This document shows positions 1 to 10,781 of a DNA stretch of 64,000 bases, in pieces. Under the pieces are notes generated by a model, which was given only the letters and a program-made list of their open reading frames with translations, was not told the origin of the DNA and did no database searches. The first letter of the stretch is position 1. Each line of letters begins with the position of its first letter. The translations under genes were made by a program, and so were the position numbers. The DNA comes from Eretmocerus hayati. Lineage: Eukaryota; Arthropoda; Insecta; Hymenoptera; Aphelinidae. The stretch is taken from assembly GCA_029851415.1 (NCBI GenBank), contig CM056744.1, forward strand, positions 9,555,268 to 9,619,267, in the 5' to 3' direction.

Positions 1-1748
1 GGTCAAGATCAACCCGCATGATGATTATGAGAAATTTTCTCGAATGCGAACCACCCCTAATTAAGGGGTGAGATTTTCAGAAATTCATAATTTGAGAACT
101 AAGAGTGCTACATAAAAAATTCTTATCGTTTCGAGTGCTGGTGGTCAAGATTAATCCGCAGGATTATTATGAGAAATTTTCCCAAATGCGAACCACCCCT
201 AATTAAGGGGTGAGATCTTCAGAAATTCATAACTTGAGAACTAAGAGTGCTACATAAAAAATTCTTCTCGTTTCGAGTGCTGGTGGTCAAGATTAACCCG
301 CACGATTATTATGAGAAATTTTCTCGAATGCGAACCACCCCTAATTAAGGGGTGAAATTTTCAGAGAATCATATCTTCAGAACCAAGAGTGCTACATAAG
401 AAATCCTTTCCGTTTCGAGTGCTGGTGGTCAAGATTAACCCGCATGATTATTATGAGAAATTTTCTCGAATGCGAACCACCCCTAATTAAGGGGTGAGAT
501 TTTCAGAAACTCATAACTTGAGAACTAAGAGTGCTACATAAAAAATCCTTTACGTTTCGAGTGCTGGTGGTCAAGATTAACCCGCATGATTATTATGAGA
601 AATTTTCTCGAATGCGAACCACCCCTAATTAAAGGGTGAGATTTTCAGAAACTCATAACTTGAGAACTAAGAGTGCTACATAAAAAATTCTTCTCGTTTC
701 GAGTGCTAGTGATCGAGATTAGCCCGCATGATTATTATGAGAATTTTTTTCGAATGCGAACCACCCCTAATTAAGGGGTGAGATTTTCAGAAACTCATAA
801 CTTGAGAACTAAGAGTGCTACATAAAAAATTCTTCTCTTTTCGAGTGCTGGTGATCAAGATTAGCCCGCATGATTATTATGAGAAATTTTCTCGAATGCG
901 AACCACCCCTAATTAAGGGGTGAGATTTTCAGAAATTCATAATTTGAGAACTAAGAGTGCTACATGAAAAATTCTTATCGTTTCGAGTGCTGGTGGTCAA
1001 GATCAATCCGCATGATTATTATGAGAAATTTTCTCGAATGCGAACCACCCCTAATTAAGGGGTGAGATTTTCAGAAATTCATAATCTGAAAACTAAGAGT
1101 GCTACATAAAAAATTCTTATCGTTTCGAGTGCTGGTGGTCAAGGTCAATCCGCGTGATTATTATCAGAAATTTTCTCGAATGCGAACCACCCCTAATTAA
1201 TGGGTGAGATTTTCAGAAATTCATAACTTGAGAACTAAAAGTGCTACATAAAAAATTCTTCTCGTCTCGAATGCTGGTGATCAAGATTAATCCGCGGGAT
1301 TATTATGAAAAATTTTCCCAAATGTGACTCACCCCTAATTGAGGGGTGAAATTTTCAGAAAATCATATCTTCAGAACCAAGAGTGCTACATAAGAAATTC
1401 TTTCCGTTTTGAAAGTTGGTGGTCAAGATGAACCCGCAGGATTATCATGAGAAATGTTCATAAATGCGAACCACCCCTAATTAAGGGGTGAGATTTCCAG
1501 AAATTCGTATTCTCAGAACTAGGTGTCCTACATAGAAAATCTCCTTGTCTTAAGTGCGCGTGGCCAAGATAAACCTGCATGATTATCATGAGAAATTATC
1601 TGCAATGCGAACCACCCCTAAAGAGAGGTTGAGATTCTCGGGAACTCATAATCTCAGTACTAAATGCCCTATACACAAGGCATTCTTCTTGTTCCGAGTG
1701 CTGGTGGCCGAGATCCGACCTCTCGATTATTCGACCGAACCTCTCTAA
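1..1748 (+). repeat. 142-bp satellite array, left arm (about 12 units)
   Basis: The core CACCCCTAATTAAGGGGTG starts at about 52, 194 and 336, giving a 142-bp period that continues to about 1620. Each unit holds this interrupted palindrome (7-bp arms CACCCCT/AGGGGTG) followed by segments such as GAGTGCTGGTGGTCAAGAT and GATTATTATGAGAAATTTT. Outer units are nearly identical; the last two or three (about 1480-1748) are increasingly diverged, as at the edge of an array. The array runs off the left end of the window. The small ORF at 1554-1748 is only satellite sequence read as protein. Confidence 0.95.
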
Positions 1749-3494
1749 TGCGACCCCCTCTCCCAAGTAGGAAAAAGTTTCGAGAATACCCGATCATTCG
1801 TTTTTTATGACTTCTACTCTATCAATCATCTGAGAATCGTATTTCCAACAACGTGACATATCACGCCATGTGTGATTCAGGAGAAGATTTCCAATACGAA
1901 TCACTCCGCTCGAGTTACTCGATCGTGCAGCTACTCGACCCGTCCCCGATGGATTAATTTTGGATACCTACGACTGTTGCTGCGTTCCACTGTGGTGAAT
2001 GAGCGATCCAGTGCATTTATATAAGTGTGGAATGATACTTAAAATCGAGAAATGAGAATATCTCAACATTACAAGTCTTGTGCACGTTGATCTGTGATTG
2101 TTCATTCAAATGTCGCGTCCTATTCAGATTGAGTCTTGCATGTGTCTATTGTGGATTATATTGCCTGCATTTCAACTGTCCTGAATTCTTCGTTGAGTCT
2201 TACTTCACTTATCCTGAAGTGAGTAAGCGCTATTGTATTCTCCGCATACGGAAGTCGAGGACGATATTCTACCCGAGTTCCAGCTCATGTAATGCGCCAC
2301 AGCAGTAGGTGCGATCCTGATTTACAAAGCAGATCATCATTCTCGAATGCATGGGAATTCATATAAATTGAGTTGCTTCTGCGTGTGATGCGTGTTAAAA
2401 ATTCAACGAATGTGGTCTTTCGCAGGACCTGTTCTATTTCAAATGATATCATATTCGTTGTTAATCGACATTGGAAGACCAATTTTATGTCCCTATCACT
2501 CTCTCATTTGAGATCAATTTTCTTATGAATCCTGATCTCCACGATCAAACCGCGACCGTTAATCTCTCATGTAATCGATCTCAAATCAGAGGTTGGTAAA
2601 AAAATTAAACAGTCAAGTTTGATGATTTTTGGCAGAATCTATTCGCTTGTTGACCTGTGGGGCACAGGAATGTTGTCAGGCATAACGCGAGGCTGGAGTT
2701 AGCGGCGACCTTGATAAGTCTTGAGGATATGTCGGAATCCGTTCTGTAAATACCTTGATTTTCATTTAACCAAATCGCATGGAACTTTGTATGCATCAAT
2801 GAAATGCATGTTAGAATTGCGCTATGGAAAGAAATTCGGTAAAAATAGGAACGCAAGATTCAAAATGGCGGCGGACTCCGGCTTCGCCTTCAAAGTAAGA
2901 TTCTAGAACTTCAAAATCTGTTTTTGAATGTCTCTGTACGTTAGTCTCAGTACGAGCTGTGTATTCTTCTGGGAAGAAAGATTTATTACAAGAAGTCGCA
3001 CCCACATTCGAAAAAGACAAAAACACGCGTTTGATGGGAATTTTATCTCTGTTTCTGATACCAATTTTGTATATCTTGATTGATGAAATGAGAAATCTGT
3101 GGAATACGCCCCTAAGAGCCTGTATTTCCTCCATTTTCAAATAACGGTGCTGGCTTTCGTAGAAAATCTCTCCCTCCTCCATGATCACCCTCTAGAAAGA
3201 ATCGAAATCATGTGTCGATGAAATCGGAAATCAGGTCGATGTTTAGATATTTCCACTATTAAGAATATGTCAAATTCTGCCTCTCCGCGGTTTTTGGTCT
3301 TTCTACGTGGTAAGTCGATGGGAATGTTCAATCAAAAAAAGTGTACAGTAGTTTTTTGTGGGATTTTGAGCGATCTCCAAAATGAGAAGCTCACTGGATT
3401 CACTAAGGGTAGTTGAAGGAACTTGAAGAGAAGTTGCAAGGAATTCATACGTTTTTCTTTTGATATTCTTCCATCTAATAATCTCACAGACTAT
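1749..3494. other. Inner left flank, no supported gene
   Basis: This is single-copy-looking sequence inside the left satellite arm. Several short overlapping ORFs occur on both strands, the longest being 125 codons on the minus strand at 2811-3188, but none has recognisable motifs. One weak signal is a CAAAATGGCGG start context at 2861-2871 (ATG at 2865) followed in frame, ten codons later, by a donor-like GTAAGA at 2895. That could be a tiny 5' coding exon, but no partner exon was identified. AAAATGGCGGC also matches the Pho/YY1-type core, so a regulatory reading is equally possible. Confidence 0.3.
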
Positions 3495-3854
3495 GTTACT
3501 TACACCGGGAGCTCGTGAACTTTTTTATGTCATATTTCATAAAGGCTGGAAAGGTACTCAGAATGTTGTCCTTGATGTACCTAACCTAAACCCTCCGCCA
3601 GCCCTCTCAGCGCCTGGGCGTTTTTTCTGACTTGAGTTTCTCAATAATTTTTCCGGCCAACTCGTGTGCTATAGGACTTGAAATCTGAGTCTTTCAGGTT
3701 TGATGGATCATGATCCAAAATGATCGAAATCAACCGTCAGCCCCTCTCTACTCTGGGCGTTTCCGAGACTGACGATTTTTCCCGGTGTAAACAAAGCCTC
3801 GCTTCGAGGCCGCAATTTATTTATAAGCTTTGTCATTTGTGAATGTATATGTCT

Positions 3855-3920
3855 CCGCGGTCTACTGGATACAGACCTAGCTCAGTGACTGGAGGGCACG
3901 GGTTCGTATCCCAGTGTTTC
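3855..3920 (+). repeat. tRNA-like (Pol III A/B box) segment in left foldback arm
   Basis: An A-box-like GCGGTCTACTGGATA near 3857 and a B-box-like GGTTCGTATCC at 3901-3911 lie about 40 bp apart, as in a tRNA, and resemble Glu/Asp-type tRNA ('GGTCTAGTGG'). No acceptor stem pairs, so this is a tRNA-derived relic (SINE-like head), not a tRNA gene. It points toward the loop of the foldback. Confidence 0.55.
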
Positions 3921-4316
3921 CATTTTTTTCCCCATCTCGCTTCCGATGTTATTTCAACGCAAGATAACCACAATTTTCTGATTAGGAAACTGTTTTGTGT
4001 CAGTACCGTTCATTCGTGAGCGCGTTTGATTCAGTGTTTTAATTGCGAACTCCCACAAAATGAAATAAATTTGAGGTTCACCATCAGGTTCAAATTCGTA
4101 AGTGATATTTATTGTGCAAGCGAATATTTCATTCTTGTTCACGAATGTTTTGAGAATACGACCAGGAATAGAAAGCAGTTTTAGTTGTGAAATAGTATAT
4201 TCCGATACAAGGACGGACAAACTCTTTTTCGCGTCCGAGTGTTGGGCTTCCGGCCTGAGCCGTAGGCGAGGGTCGAAATCAACACGAAAATGCGAGAAAT
4301 AAGTTTTACATCCGTG

Positions 4317-4407
4317 TATTTTCGCAATCATGTGCGTAAAGTTAGTGCGTAAAGACCATTTTTTTGGTGCGTAAGAAAAAACTTTACGCACATCGAATTG
4401 CGAAAAA
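4317..4407. repeat. Short inverted repeat (about 90 bp hairpin) at foldback centre
   Basis: CGCAATCATGTGCGTAAAGT pairs with ACTTTACGCACATCGAATTGCG around a short A/T-rich loop that repeats GTGCGTAA. It sits almost exactly in the middle of the 3495-5159 foldback. It could be a tiny nested MITE or the residual centre of the palindrome. Confidence 0.6.
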
Positions 4408-4711
4408 TTTATAACTTGTCAAAGTCGCAGATTGTATTAATACTTGTATGGTTTCCGAAAAGTACAGGGTGTGATTAAGGGAATAATGTATAAATATTGT
4501 GAGACTATCAACATGTATGAGTGCTGCACATGATCAAATTGAACAATACTGTCTCCTCATTGAACGTTATGTGTATACACCCCTTTGCTATTATAACACT
4601 GGATGAAGTGCGCAAATGAGCGGCACGAAGACAAAAAATGTTTCCTAAACAGAAAATGATGATTTTCTCGCGTTGAAATAACATCGGAAGAAAAATGAAA
4701 AAATAAAAAAA

Positions 4712-4783
4712 TGGAAATCCTGGGATACGAACCCGTGCCTTTGTTCACTAAGCTAGATCCGTATCTACTAGACCACAGACACA
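4712..4783 (-). repeat. tRNA-like (Pol III A/B box) segment in right foldback arm
   Basis: This is the mirror copy of the tRNA-like segment at 3855-3920. On the minus strand it reads TGGTCTAGTAGATA (A-box-like, 4776-4762), then GGTTCGTATCC (B box, 4733-4723) about 40 bp later. It also faces the loop, so the two would transcribe toward each other if active. The acceptor stem is not convincing. Confidence 0.55.
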
Positions 4784-5159
4784 TTTACGTCCACGAATGA
4801 CAAAGCTTATATATAAATCGCGACCTCGGAGCAGGGCTTTGTTCACATCAGGAAAAATCGTCAGTCTCGGAAACGCCCAGAGTCTAGAGAGGGGCTGACG
4901 GTTGATTCCGAGCATTTTGGATCATGATCTATCATTCCTGAAAGATTCAGATTTTAAGTCATATAGCAATTCAGTTGGCCGAAAAAATTATTCAAAAATT
5001 CAATTTAAAAAAAAAATCGCCCAGGCGCTGAGAGGTCTTCACGGAGGGTTAGATTAGGTTCATCAAGCACAATATTTTGAGCACCTTTGCAGCCTTCATG
5101 AAATGTGGCACAAAAAAAGTTCACCAGCTCCCGGTCTAACTCGTTTTCAGATAAGTAAC

Positions 5160-5717
5160 TACACTTAATCTTGTTGGTCTTCGAAAAATCTAATAAGAAA
5201 ATATTTCCCTCTCAACTTATTCCGTGTAAGTACAAAAACCACAAAAAGACCAAATTTTACAAATCATTTACATTACAAAATCGAATGACTGACCTCATTT
5301 CAGATTCCATCGGTGGATGGTTCCTTACACTTCTGGAGAAATGATCGTGAGGGAGCCTAGGCATTGATCGCGGAGAGAATTGTCGATATTGGTCAACCTT
5401 CGACTTTCCCTACTCTTCGATGCACCGTGGTTAGTCTCCCACGACTCCTAGCCTAAGTGGCTTTGTTATCGAAATTTTTATCGTCCCTATGGATCAATTG
5501 CATTTGATATTGAGCACTTGCAAGGAAGGTCATATCAGGAAGACTGCGAAAACTTCGTCAGGTTGAATCAGTATAGTGCGGCTTGAGTAACTTTGAAGCC
5601 AGTTCCTCAGATATATCTAAGGTGACGAGTCTGGCACCTTGGATACACGGAGGGGAAGTGTACAATGCGCAGCGGAAAATCCAATGCTGATGGCTAAACT
5701 ATCAAACTCAATATCAC
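5160..5717. other. Spacer between two palindromes, nothing recognised
   Basis: Ordinary mixed sequence between the 1.66-kb foldback and the G-tract palindrome. No ORF of note, no repeat and no RNA signature was seen. Confidence 0.5.
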
Positions 5718-6866
5718 TACTCTGCTAAAAATAGTCCGGGCGCTGGGGGGGGGGGGGGGGGGGGGGTCTGAGTAGGCGACTCGTGTTCCAGAAGGTTTGA
5801 GGGTGTATTCTTATGTATTTTGAGGCGCTGAATCGAATACATGAGGTCTGCAGTCGGTAAAACCCGGCAGTTTTTTGTTATTAACAATTTTTAGTGCAAA
5901 ATTATGGTTTTTTGCAAAAAACTCAGAATATATGCATTTTAACAAAAAATTTCAGAGGACCAAAGTTGTAGAGCATAGAATTTCCTACAAAAAAGGTCCG
6001 TACAAGTTTCCCGGAAAACCCAAACCTACAGCGGGAAATCCGTGAAAACCGTACCGCGCGCTTATACATGGGCTTATATGGGGCGGCCGATGCAGCGCTA
6101 CTAAACTCGCTGTGACTCTGACAGTTGTCAATCTATCGCATGTCGACCTCGTGCATCTTGGAGAGCATGAAATTCCCTTTAAAATGATGCAGGCCTGATT
6201 CCATCAAACTCAAACCCATTCGACTGGAGAGCGAGAGAATGAGAAATGTGTGTCAAAACGCTATTCCCGCAGCAAAACTGCCGGTACGCGGTGATGCGAG
6301 AGCGGCCGAGTCGCAGCGCTGCAACACGATTTTAGTCTCAGAATCTGTATTTTTTCTCTTTCTCTCGCTCCACACTTGAAGGGGTTTGAATTCACCGGAA
6401 TCAGGCCTGCACCATTTTGAAGGAAATTTCATGCTCTTCAAGATGCACGAGGTCGATATGCGATAGATTGACAACTGTCAGAGTCACAGCGAGTTTAGTA
6501 GCGCTGCATCGGCCGCCCCATATGAGCTCATGTATAAGCGCACGGTACGGTTTTCATGGATTTCCCGCTCTAGGTTTGGGTTTTCCGGGAAACTTGTACG
6601 GACCTTTTTTGTAGGAAATTCTATGCTCTACAACTTTGGTCCTCTAAAATGTTTTGTTAAAATGCATATATTCCGAGTATTTTGCAAAAATCCATAATTT
6701 TGCACTGAAAATTGTTAATAACAAAAAACTGCCGGGTTTTACGGACTGTCGACGTCGTGCATTCGATTCAGCGCCTCAGAGTACATAACAATACACCCTA
6801 AAACCTTCTGGAACACGAGTCACCTACTCAGACCCCCCCCCCCCCCCCAGCGCCAGGACTAAAATG
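5718..6866. mobile_element. Near-perfect 1.15-kb palindrome bounded by G and C tracts
   Basis: Arms at about 5718-6250 and 6350-6866 are reverse complements with few mismatches around a loop of about 100 bp. The left arm opens with AGTCCGGGCGCTG followed by 22 Gs (5745-5766); the right arm closes with 16 Cs (6833-6848) and CAGCGCCAGGACT. Internal landmarks mirrored in both arms include TGTTCCAGAAGG, CCCGGCAGTTTTTTGTTATT, GGTCCGTACAAGTTTCCCGG, GGCGGCCGATGCAGCGCTAC and GCAGGCCTGATTCC. No coding potential was recognised; the short ORFs here are palindrome shadows. It is most likely a foldback or MITE-type element, and any read-through transcript would form long dsRNA. Confidence 0.85.
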
Positions 6867-7363
6867 CCTGAAGTAGAGTATCGCACAGAGTGTGCACAAT
6901 CAAGCAAAAACTCGTTCACATTCACGAGATTGTCGGGTTTTTGATTGGAAAATTTCTCGTTCAACTTTTATTTCCCAAGATAAACATAACGATTTCGTGA
7001 GAAATTTTTCAAAAAATGTTCCAACGGTGCAAGGCATGTTTTAGAAACTTAATCCTGCCTGTGATAATGAAACCTTAAAAATTCAAGGAGAAATCTACAT
7101 TAACCTTGGTAATCAAAAAACTGGAACACGAGAATTGGAAGAATCTCAAATTCTATTTAGACCTTGAAAGTTCATTTCGACATGGTTTCCCCCCCGACTT
7201 TAGAGAAGAAGCAAGCTCATATTCAAATTCAGCACCCTCGAAAACATTAAGTAGGCTCATCGTGGGTCCCTGGACTAACTTCGATTGAATTAGCGTACAG
7301 TTGGTTGTAGCGGCGACGACTTGTAGAGGCGACGACGGCACTGCGGCTCACCAAGCTCGCGCG

Positions 7364-7369
7364 TCAGTT
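7364..7369 (+). promoter_or_regulatory. Candidate initiator (TCAGTT) of the two-exon gene
   Basis: TCAGTT matches the insect initiator consensus TCAKTY and lies 146 bp upstream of the ATG at 7510, in the locally GC-rich sequence that precedes the gene. No TATA box was seen at the expected distance and no well-placed DPE was found, so this is a weak call from one short motif. Confidence 0.25.
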
Positions 7370-7509
7370 CAACCGACGTCGCCCTGCGGTCAACACGTTC
7401 GTGCATCTTCTCGTGCTCCACTTTGTCAGCGGTACATCAGCTCCGATTTGTGATCAAATCTCAATTTCTGTAGAATCATTGTGGTTTGGTGTCTGTGTGT
7501 GGAGGCACA

Positions 7510-7623
7510 ATGGAGGAGAAGAGTTCGCTGAATGCCGTGGCGGAAGAAGCCGTTGCATCCAAGAATCCTCGATTAGAGGAGGCAAATCTTGCCAAAGCTG
7601 GCTCAGAAGCGCTGTCCACGCAG
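7510..7623 (+). CDS. Exon 1 of two-exon gene, unrecognised 279-aa protein
   Basis: An ATG in good context (CACAATGG) opens a 38-codon exon beginning MEEKSSLNAVAEEAV and ending ...LSTQ. It stops at a strong donor, ACGCAG|GTGAGT. The reading frame is phase 0 and joins exon 2 at 8211 without a shift. The encoded segment is rich in Ala, Glu and Lys and probably helical; there is no signal peptide. Upstream sequence is GC-rich and holds a possible initiator. The frame closes at TTAAACAAG just after the donor, which supports the splice call. No family was recognised. Confidence 0.6.
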
Positions 7624-8210
7624 GTGAGTTAAACAAGTGTAGTGTAGTCTAGATAAAATACGGCTGTCGACGACGATGAAGAATCGAATCATCGAGCGCA
7701 ACTGATAAATTCATGGCATCGCGAGCAAATTCGAACTTTATCGTGCTGCGGCAGCATGCGGGGATGAGAGTGAATTCGTGGAATCGTGCTTTCGCGCGCT
7801 CGCTTTGTTTACCTTTCGACACGCGAGTGCATGATAGGAGTGGCGAGTATGAGCAGACTAAAAATCGAGCATATGGCGCCGTGCCTTAGATACTTTGAAT
7901 TGGGGGTTTTCTAACCTCACATATCTTTCCTACCTTACTTATTATCGGTTTTTATGACTCTCGGGCCCCGTTATCATTCAATAAATAAAAATGCGGTGCT
8001 GTGATTTTTTAAATGTTTGCATTCTTAAGCCTTGCGTCATTCAAACGAGTAATTACGTGCAGATGCTGTCATTCTTTTTGACACGAAACTATTCGTCTAG
8101 AAATAAAGGCTAAGACAAAAATCTGATACGTGACCCTATTACATAAATATTTTGCGCGGAATGGGTGAATTTTACGATAAAGTTTCTGAAAAATACCTGA
8201 TTTCCAACAG
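7624..8210 (+). other. Intron of the two-exon gene (587 bp)
   Basis: The intron begins GTGAGT at 7624 and ends TTTCCAACAG at 8210. It is AT-rich towards its 3' end, carries stops in all frames and has no repeat recognised in it. It is phase 0, between CAG and GAG codons. Confidence 0.6.
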
Positions 8211-8936
8211 GAGATGACTTTGGATCAAAACTTTGAAGATGCACGTTCACATGGACCTGCGGATTTGGACGTTCGGAGCAAAGAATTGATTGCACCGATT
8301 GAAGTGGTCAATCGTCAATCTTCCCACAAAATTCCTATGAATTCAGAACATGAATGTAGAATCTCGCCCACTGCACAGACTCTCATGACTCGTTTCTTGG
8401 CTCGAGAATATCTTGGAAGAAATGTTTCTGAATCAAATGACGACGAAGTATCCTCTGTACACTCTTCTGGGGAAAGCTCAACAATCAGCTCAACGAGTCC
8501 AGAATATTCTTCATCAGACGATGAAGCACAAAATAAATGTACCGCCAGAACTTGGAACGGACCTCGAGGAAGAAGTCACAATTCAACATCAAATAATAGC
8601 TTGACTTTTCACTTGAACTTGGGATCTTTTAAAGTTCCTAGGGAAAACCTCGAAAGTTGCAATCCTGAAGAACGATTCAAATTTTCGAAAGAACGAGTCA
8701 AGGATGTTTACCGGGGCATTGTATGGAATGAGTTAGAATGCTTTTGCTTCTTGGTTCAATACGCAATGCACGTATATGAAGACCGCATAGTAGCGTACGC
8801 ACGTTGCGAAAGCGGGGGCCATAACTTACGCCTCAAATTTGATTTTCAGAACTTGCAAGGATCTAGCGTGATTCTAACCATATGGGCAACTGCACCACTT
8901 CAATCCGATCACAAAAATGACAATTGCTCCGAATAA
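8211..8936 (+). CDS. Exon 2 of two-exon gene, unrecognised 279-aa protein
   Basis: This exon is open from the acceptor at 8210 to the TAA at 8934-8936, giving residues 39-279 of the predicted protein; a 240-codon ORF also starts at the internal ATG 8214. Residues about 111-144 are a Ser/Asp/Glu-rich, probably disordered acidic stretch (SESNDDE...SSSDDEAQ). Residues about 169-268 form a compact C-terminal part with alternating hydrophobic and charged residues, a Cys-rich short motif ECFCF and several Trp/Tyr. There is no transmembrane helix, zinc finger, nuclease or transposase motif, and I do not recognise the family. It is the only convincing intact non-transposon gene in the window, and it sits between the satellite arms. 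It may be cargo of the inverted-repeat unit, or a host gene that the arrays happen to flank. Confidence 0.7.
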   Translation, partial: EMTLDQNFEDARSHGPADLDVRSKELIAPIEVVNRQSSHKIPMNSEHECRISPTAQTLMTRFLAREYLGRNVSESNDDEVSSVHSSGESSTISSTSPEYSSSDDEAQNKCTARTWNGPRGRSHNSTSNNSLTFHLNLGSFKVPRENLESCNPEERFKFSKERVKDVYRGIVWNELECFCFLVQYAMHVYEDRIVAYARCESGGHNLRLKFDFQNLQGSSVILTIWATAPLQSDHKNDNCSE

Positions 8937-9074
8937 AGTATCCTGTGAGTGACAGAGAGAGTCAATATTTTTACAATCGAGTAATTAGCAGGTTCGCATG
9001 GTACTAATGAACAGAAATGTCCAAACCAGTTCTTCTTGAAATTTCTTCATAAGATTTTCCATCTTCGAGTGTTG

Positions 9075-9080
9075 AATAAA
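9075..9080 (+). terminator. Polyadenylation signal AATAAA
   Basis: AATAAA lies 139 bp after the stop codon of the two-exon gene and is followed by TGTACGATCTTC and T-rich sequence. The distance suits a short 3' UTR. Another AATAAA overlaps the stop codon itself (8932-8937) and is a less likely signal. Confidence 0.45.
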
Positions 9081-10781
9081 TGTACGATCTTCTTAACTCG
9101 CGAGTCCATTTTTAGCATGGACGAAATTGTATGTACGGATCTATTGGGAATCTTGGTCATGAACATCACAGACGATGATATTTCCAATATTTTGCGATAG
9201 AAAGATTATCGGATTGACGATTTTACATACTTTTATTTGTTGGCAGAACAAAATAATTCTTGTAAACACACTTTGTTAAACTCGTTATAGAACATGTCGT
9301 AAAGAGACAGGTATTGTCAACTCTGAGGAAGTATGTGCTATTTGTATGAATAATTTTCCGAGAAAATACAATTTTTCTGATCTCGTCAACTGGTGATTGA
9401 TGGCATTTCCATTGATTGCGGATAAATATTCATTTGAGCATGTCAATCTTCGTTCGTTTGAGAGAAATAACTTTTCGAATCAAGGGAATCCTTTTCAAAT
9501 GTATATATTCATTGAATTGAGATAAAAAAGTCCAGTGTACATCTTTCATTTCTATATAGTTTTGCGTTCAATCAAAACAAATCAAACCATGCAGGTACAC
9601 TTTAAAGTATCGCTCAATGGAGCAAAAAGTATTGCCGATAATATCAAGGAGGAAATTTTTGTCATTGTCATTGAAAATGAAAGAAATCATGAAGAACAAG
9701 TGGCGACAGGGGTCTCATTGCATCCAGTTGTATTTTTTCTAAGAATGGCGATGTCTTATCAATGTCATAGAGACAAGCACACAAGAAAATGACATGCTTT
9801 GATCTTTTTTTGAACTATCAAAGGCATGTCAGAATCAACTTCTATCAGCCCTTCGAATTTCGACCTATTTGATTCTTTCCACGAAATCGACGAGATGCAT
9901 TAAAAATGTGCTCCGAAGTTGCCATGCTACTACCTCAAATTTATCATTTCAGAGAAATAAATTGAGTTGATTGAGTAAATAAGCCCTCAGAATCAGCTTT
10001 TTGAGATAAAAATCTTTTAACCAAGTGTGAGCATATTTTTCAGTCTAATTTTAATCTCCAAGAGTTGATCGTGGAGGCAATATTAACTCAACCCCTCTAT
10101 TCTATTTTGAATGATGGATTTGAAGTCGTCAGAGAGCAAATTGTGAGCTTCTTTTTGACACATTTCGTAGATTTTGCTGAAAAAATCGAATAAGTAGCGT
10201 TTTGGTTATGTTGGTAAAAGTTGACTTTGACACGCTCTTAGCTCTCATTGCTCTCATAAATAGCAGTCACAGAAACCTACTCGTCGTTACAGCGTTCCAA
10301 AGTTGATTATATTGATGGTATTTTGAAGAGGTTTATAGTGTTCTAACTTCTGCAATATTATTTCTCAGCAACTTATATGAATAAGATTCTATGTTGACGC
10401 TAAAAATATATTCTTCCCGGCATAAATGGACTTCAGCATTGAAATAATAAATTCTCAAAATGTATTAGCAATATTTTCATTCCAACCCTTTGCATAGACT
10501 CAGCATTACAACCCGATTCTCCTTGAATTGTTACAAGATCTATTCTAAAATTTGCCGCCGATGCCCAGAGATATAAGAAACTGTTAGTCATTTGAAATTG
10601 GTGGAGATGCATCTACAAATTTATTGCTACTCATCAAGCTGTAAGTACACAGGGAGCATCAAACTCTAGATGTTGCTAATATACAGCTCGAGTACAGAGA
10701 CGACGTTGGTAGTCAACTAGCCAACGCTATCACTCGAGGGATTCGCACAAATCTATTATGCGAGCAGGGGATCGATTTCAA
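9081..10781. other. Inner right flank, no supported gene
   Basis: AT-rich sequence between the gene and the MITE. The longest ORF is 85 codons at 9535-9792 (plus). It shows no recognisable motif, no splice context and no homology I can name, so I do not call it a gene. No repeats were noticed. Confidence 0.4.

Larger units (their letters stand above)
3495..5159. mobile_element. Foldback (long inverted repeat) element, 1.66 kb
   Basis: The left arm, about 3495-4045, reappears as reverse complement at about 4590-5159. Matching landmarks include GTTACTTA plus CCGGGAGCT near the outer ends, CTCTCAGCGCCTGGGCG, GGATCATGATC, CGTCAGCCCCTCTCT with GGGCGTTTCCGAGACTGACG, and CATCGGAAG/CTTCCGATG near the inner ends. 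The arms differ by many substitutions and small indels, so the insertion is not recent. The loop is about 540 bp and holds a smaller hairpin close to the centre. No ORF with transposase motifs is visible, so this is a non-autonomous foldback element or an inverted duplication. The 145-codon minus ORF at 3954-4391 lies across the inner left arm and loop and is not considered a gene. Confidence 0.8.

Noticed and set aside
1..1748. Evenly spaced palindromic repeats as a CRISPR array
   Set aside because: The whole 142-bp unit is repeated with no unique spacers, and the genome is clearly eukaryotic. It is a satellite.
2811..3188. 125-codon minus-strand ORF
   Set aside because: No domain, start context or splice evidence; overlapping ORFs of similar quality exist on the other strand.
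3954..4391. 145-codon minus-strand ORF
   Set aside because: It lies in the inner left arm and loop of the foldback and has no motif or gene context.
3855..4783. Functional tRNA genes
   Set aside because: A and B boxes are recognisable, but acceptor and T stems do not pair properly and both copies lie in arms of a degenerate inverted repeat.
5745..5766. G tract as a sequencing artefact or standalone G-quadruplex site
   Set aside because: It is mirrored by a C tract at the matching place in the other palindrome arm, so it belongs to the element; exact lengths may still be affected by sequencing error.
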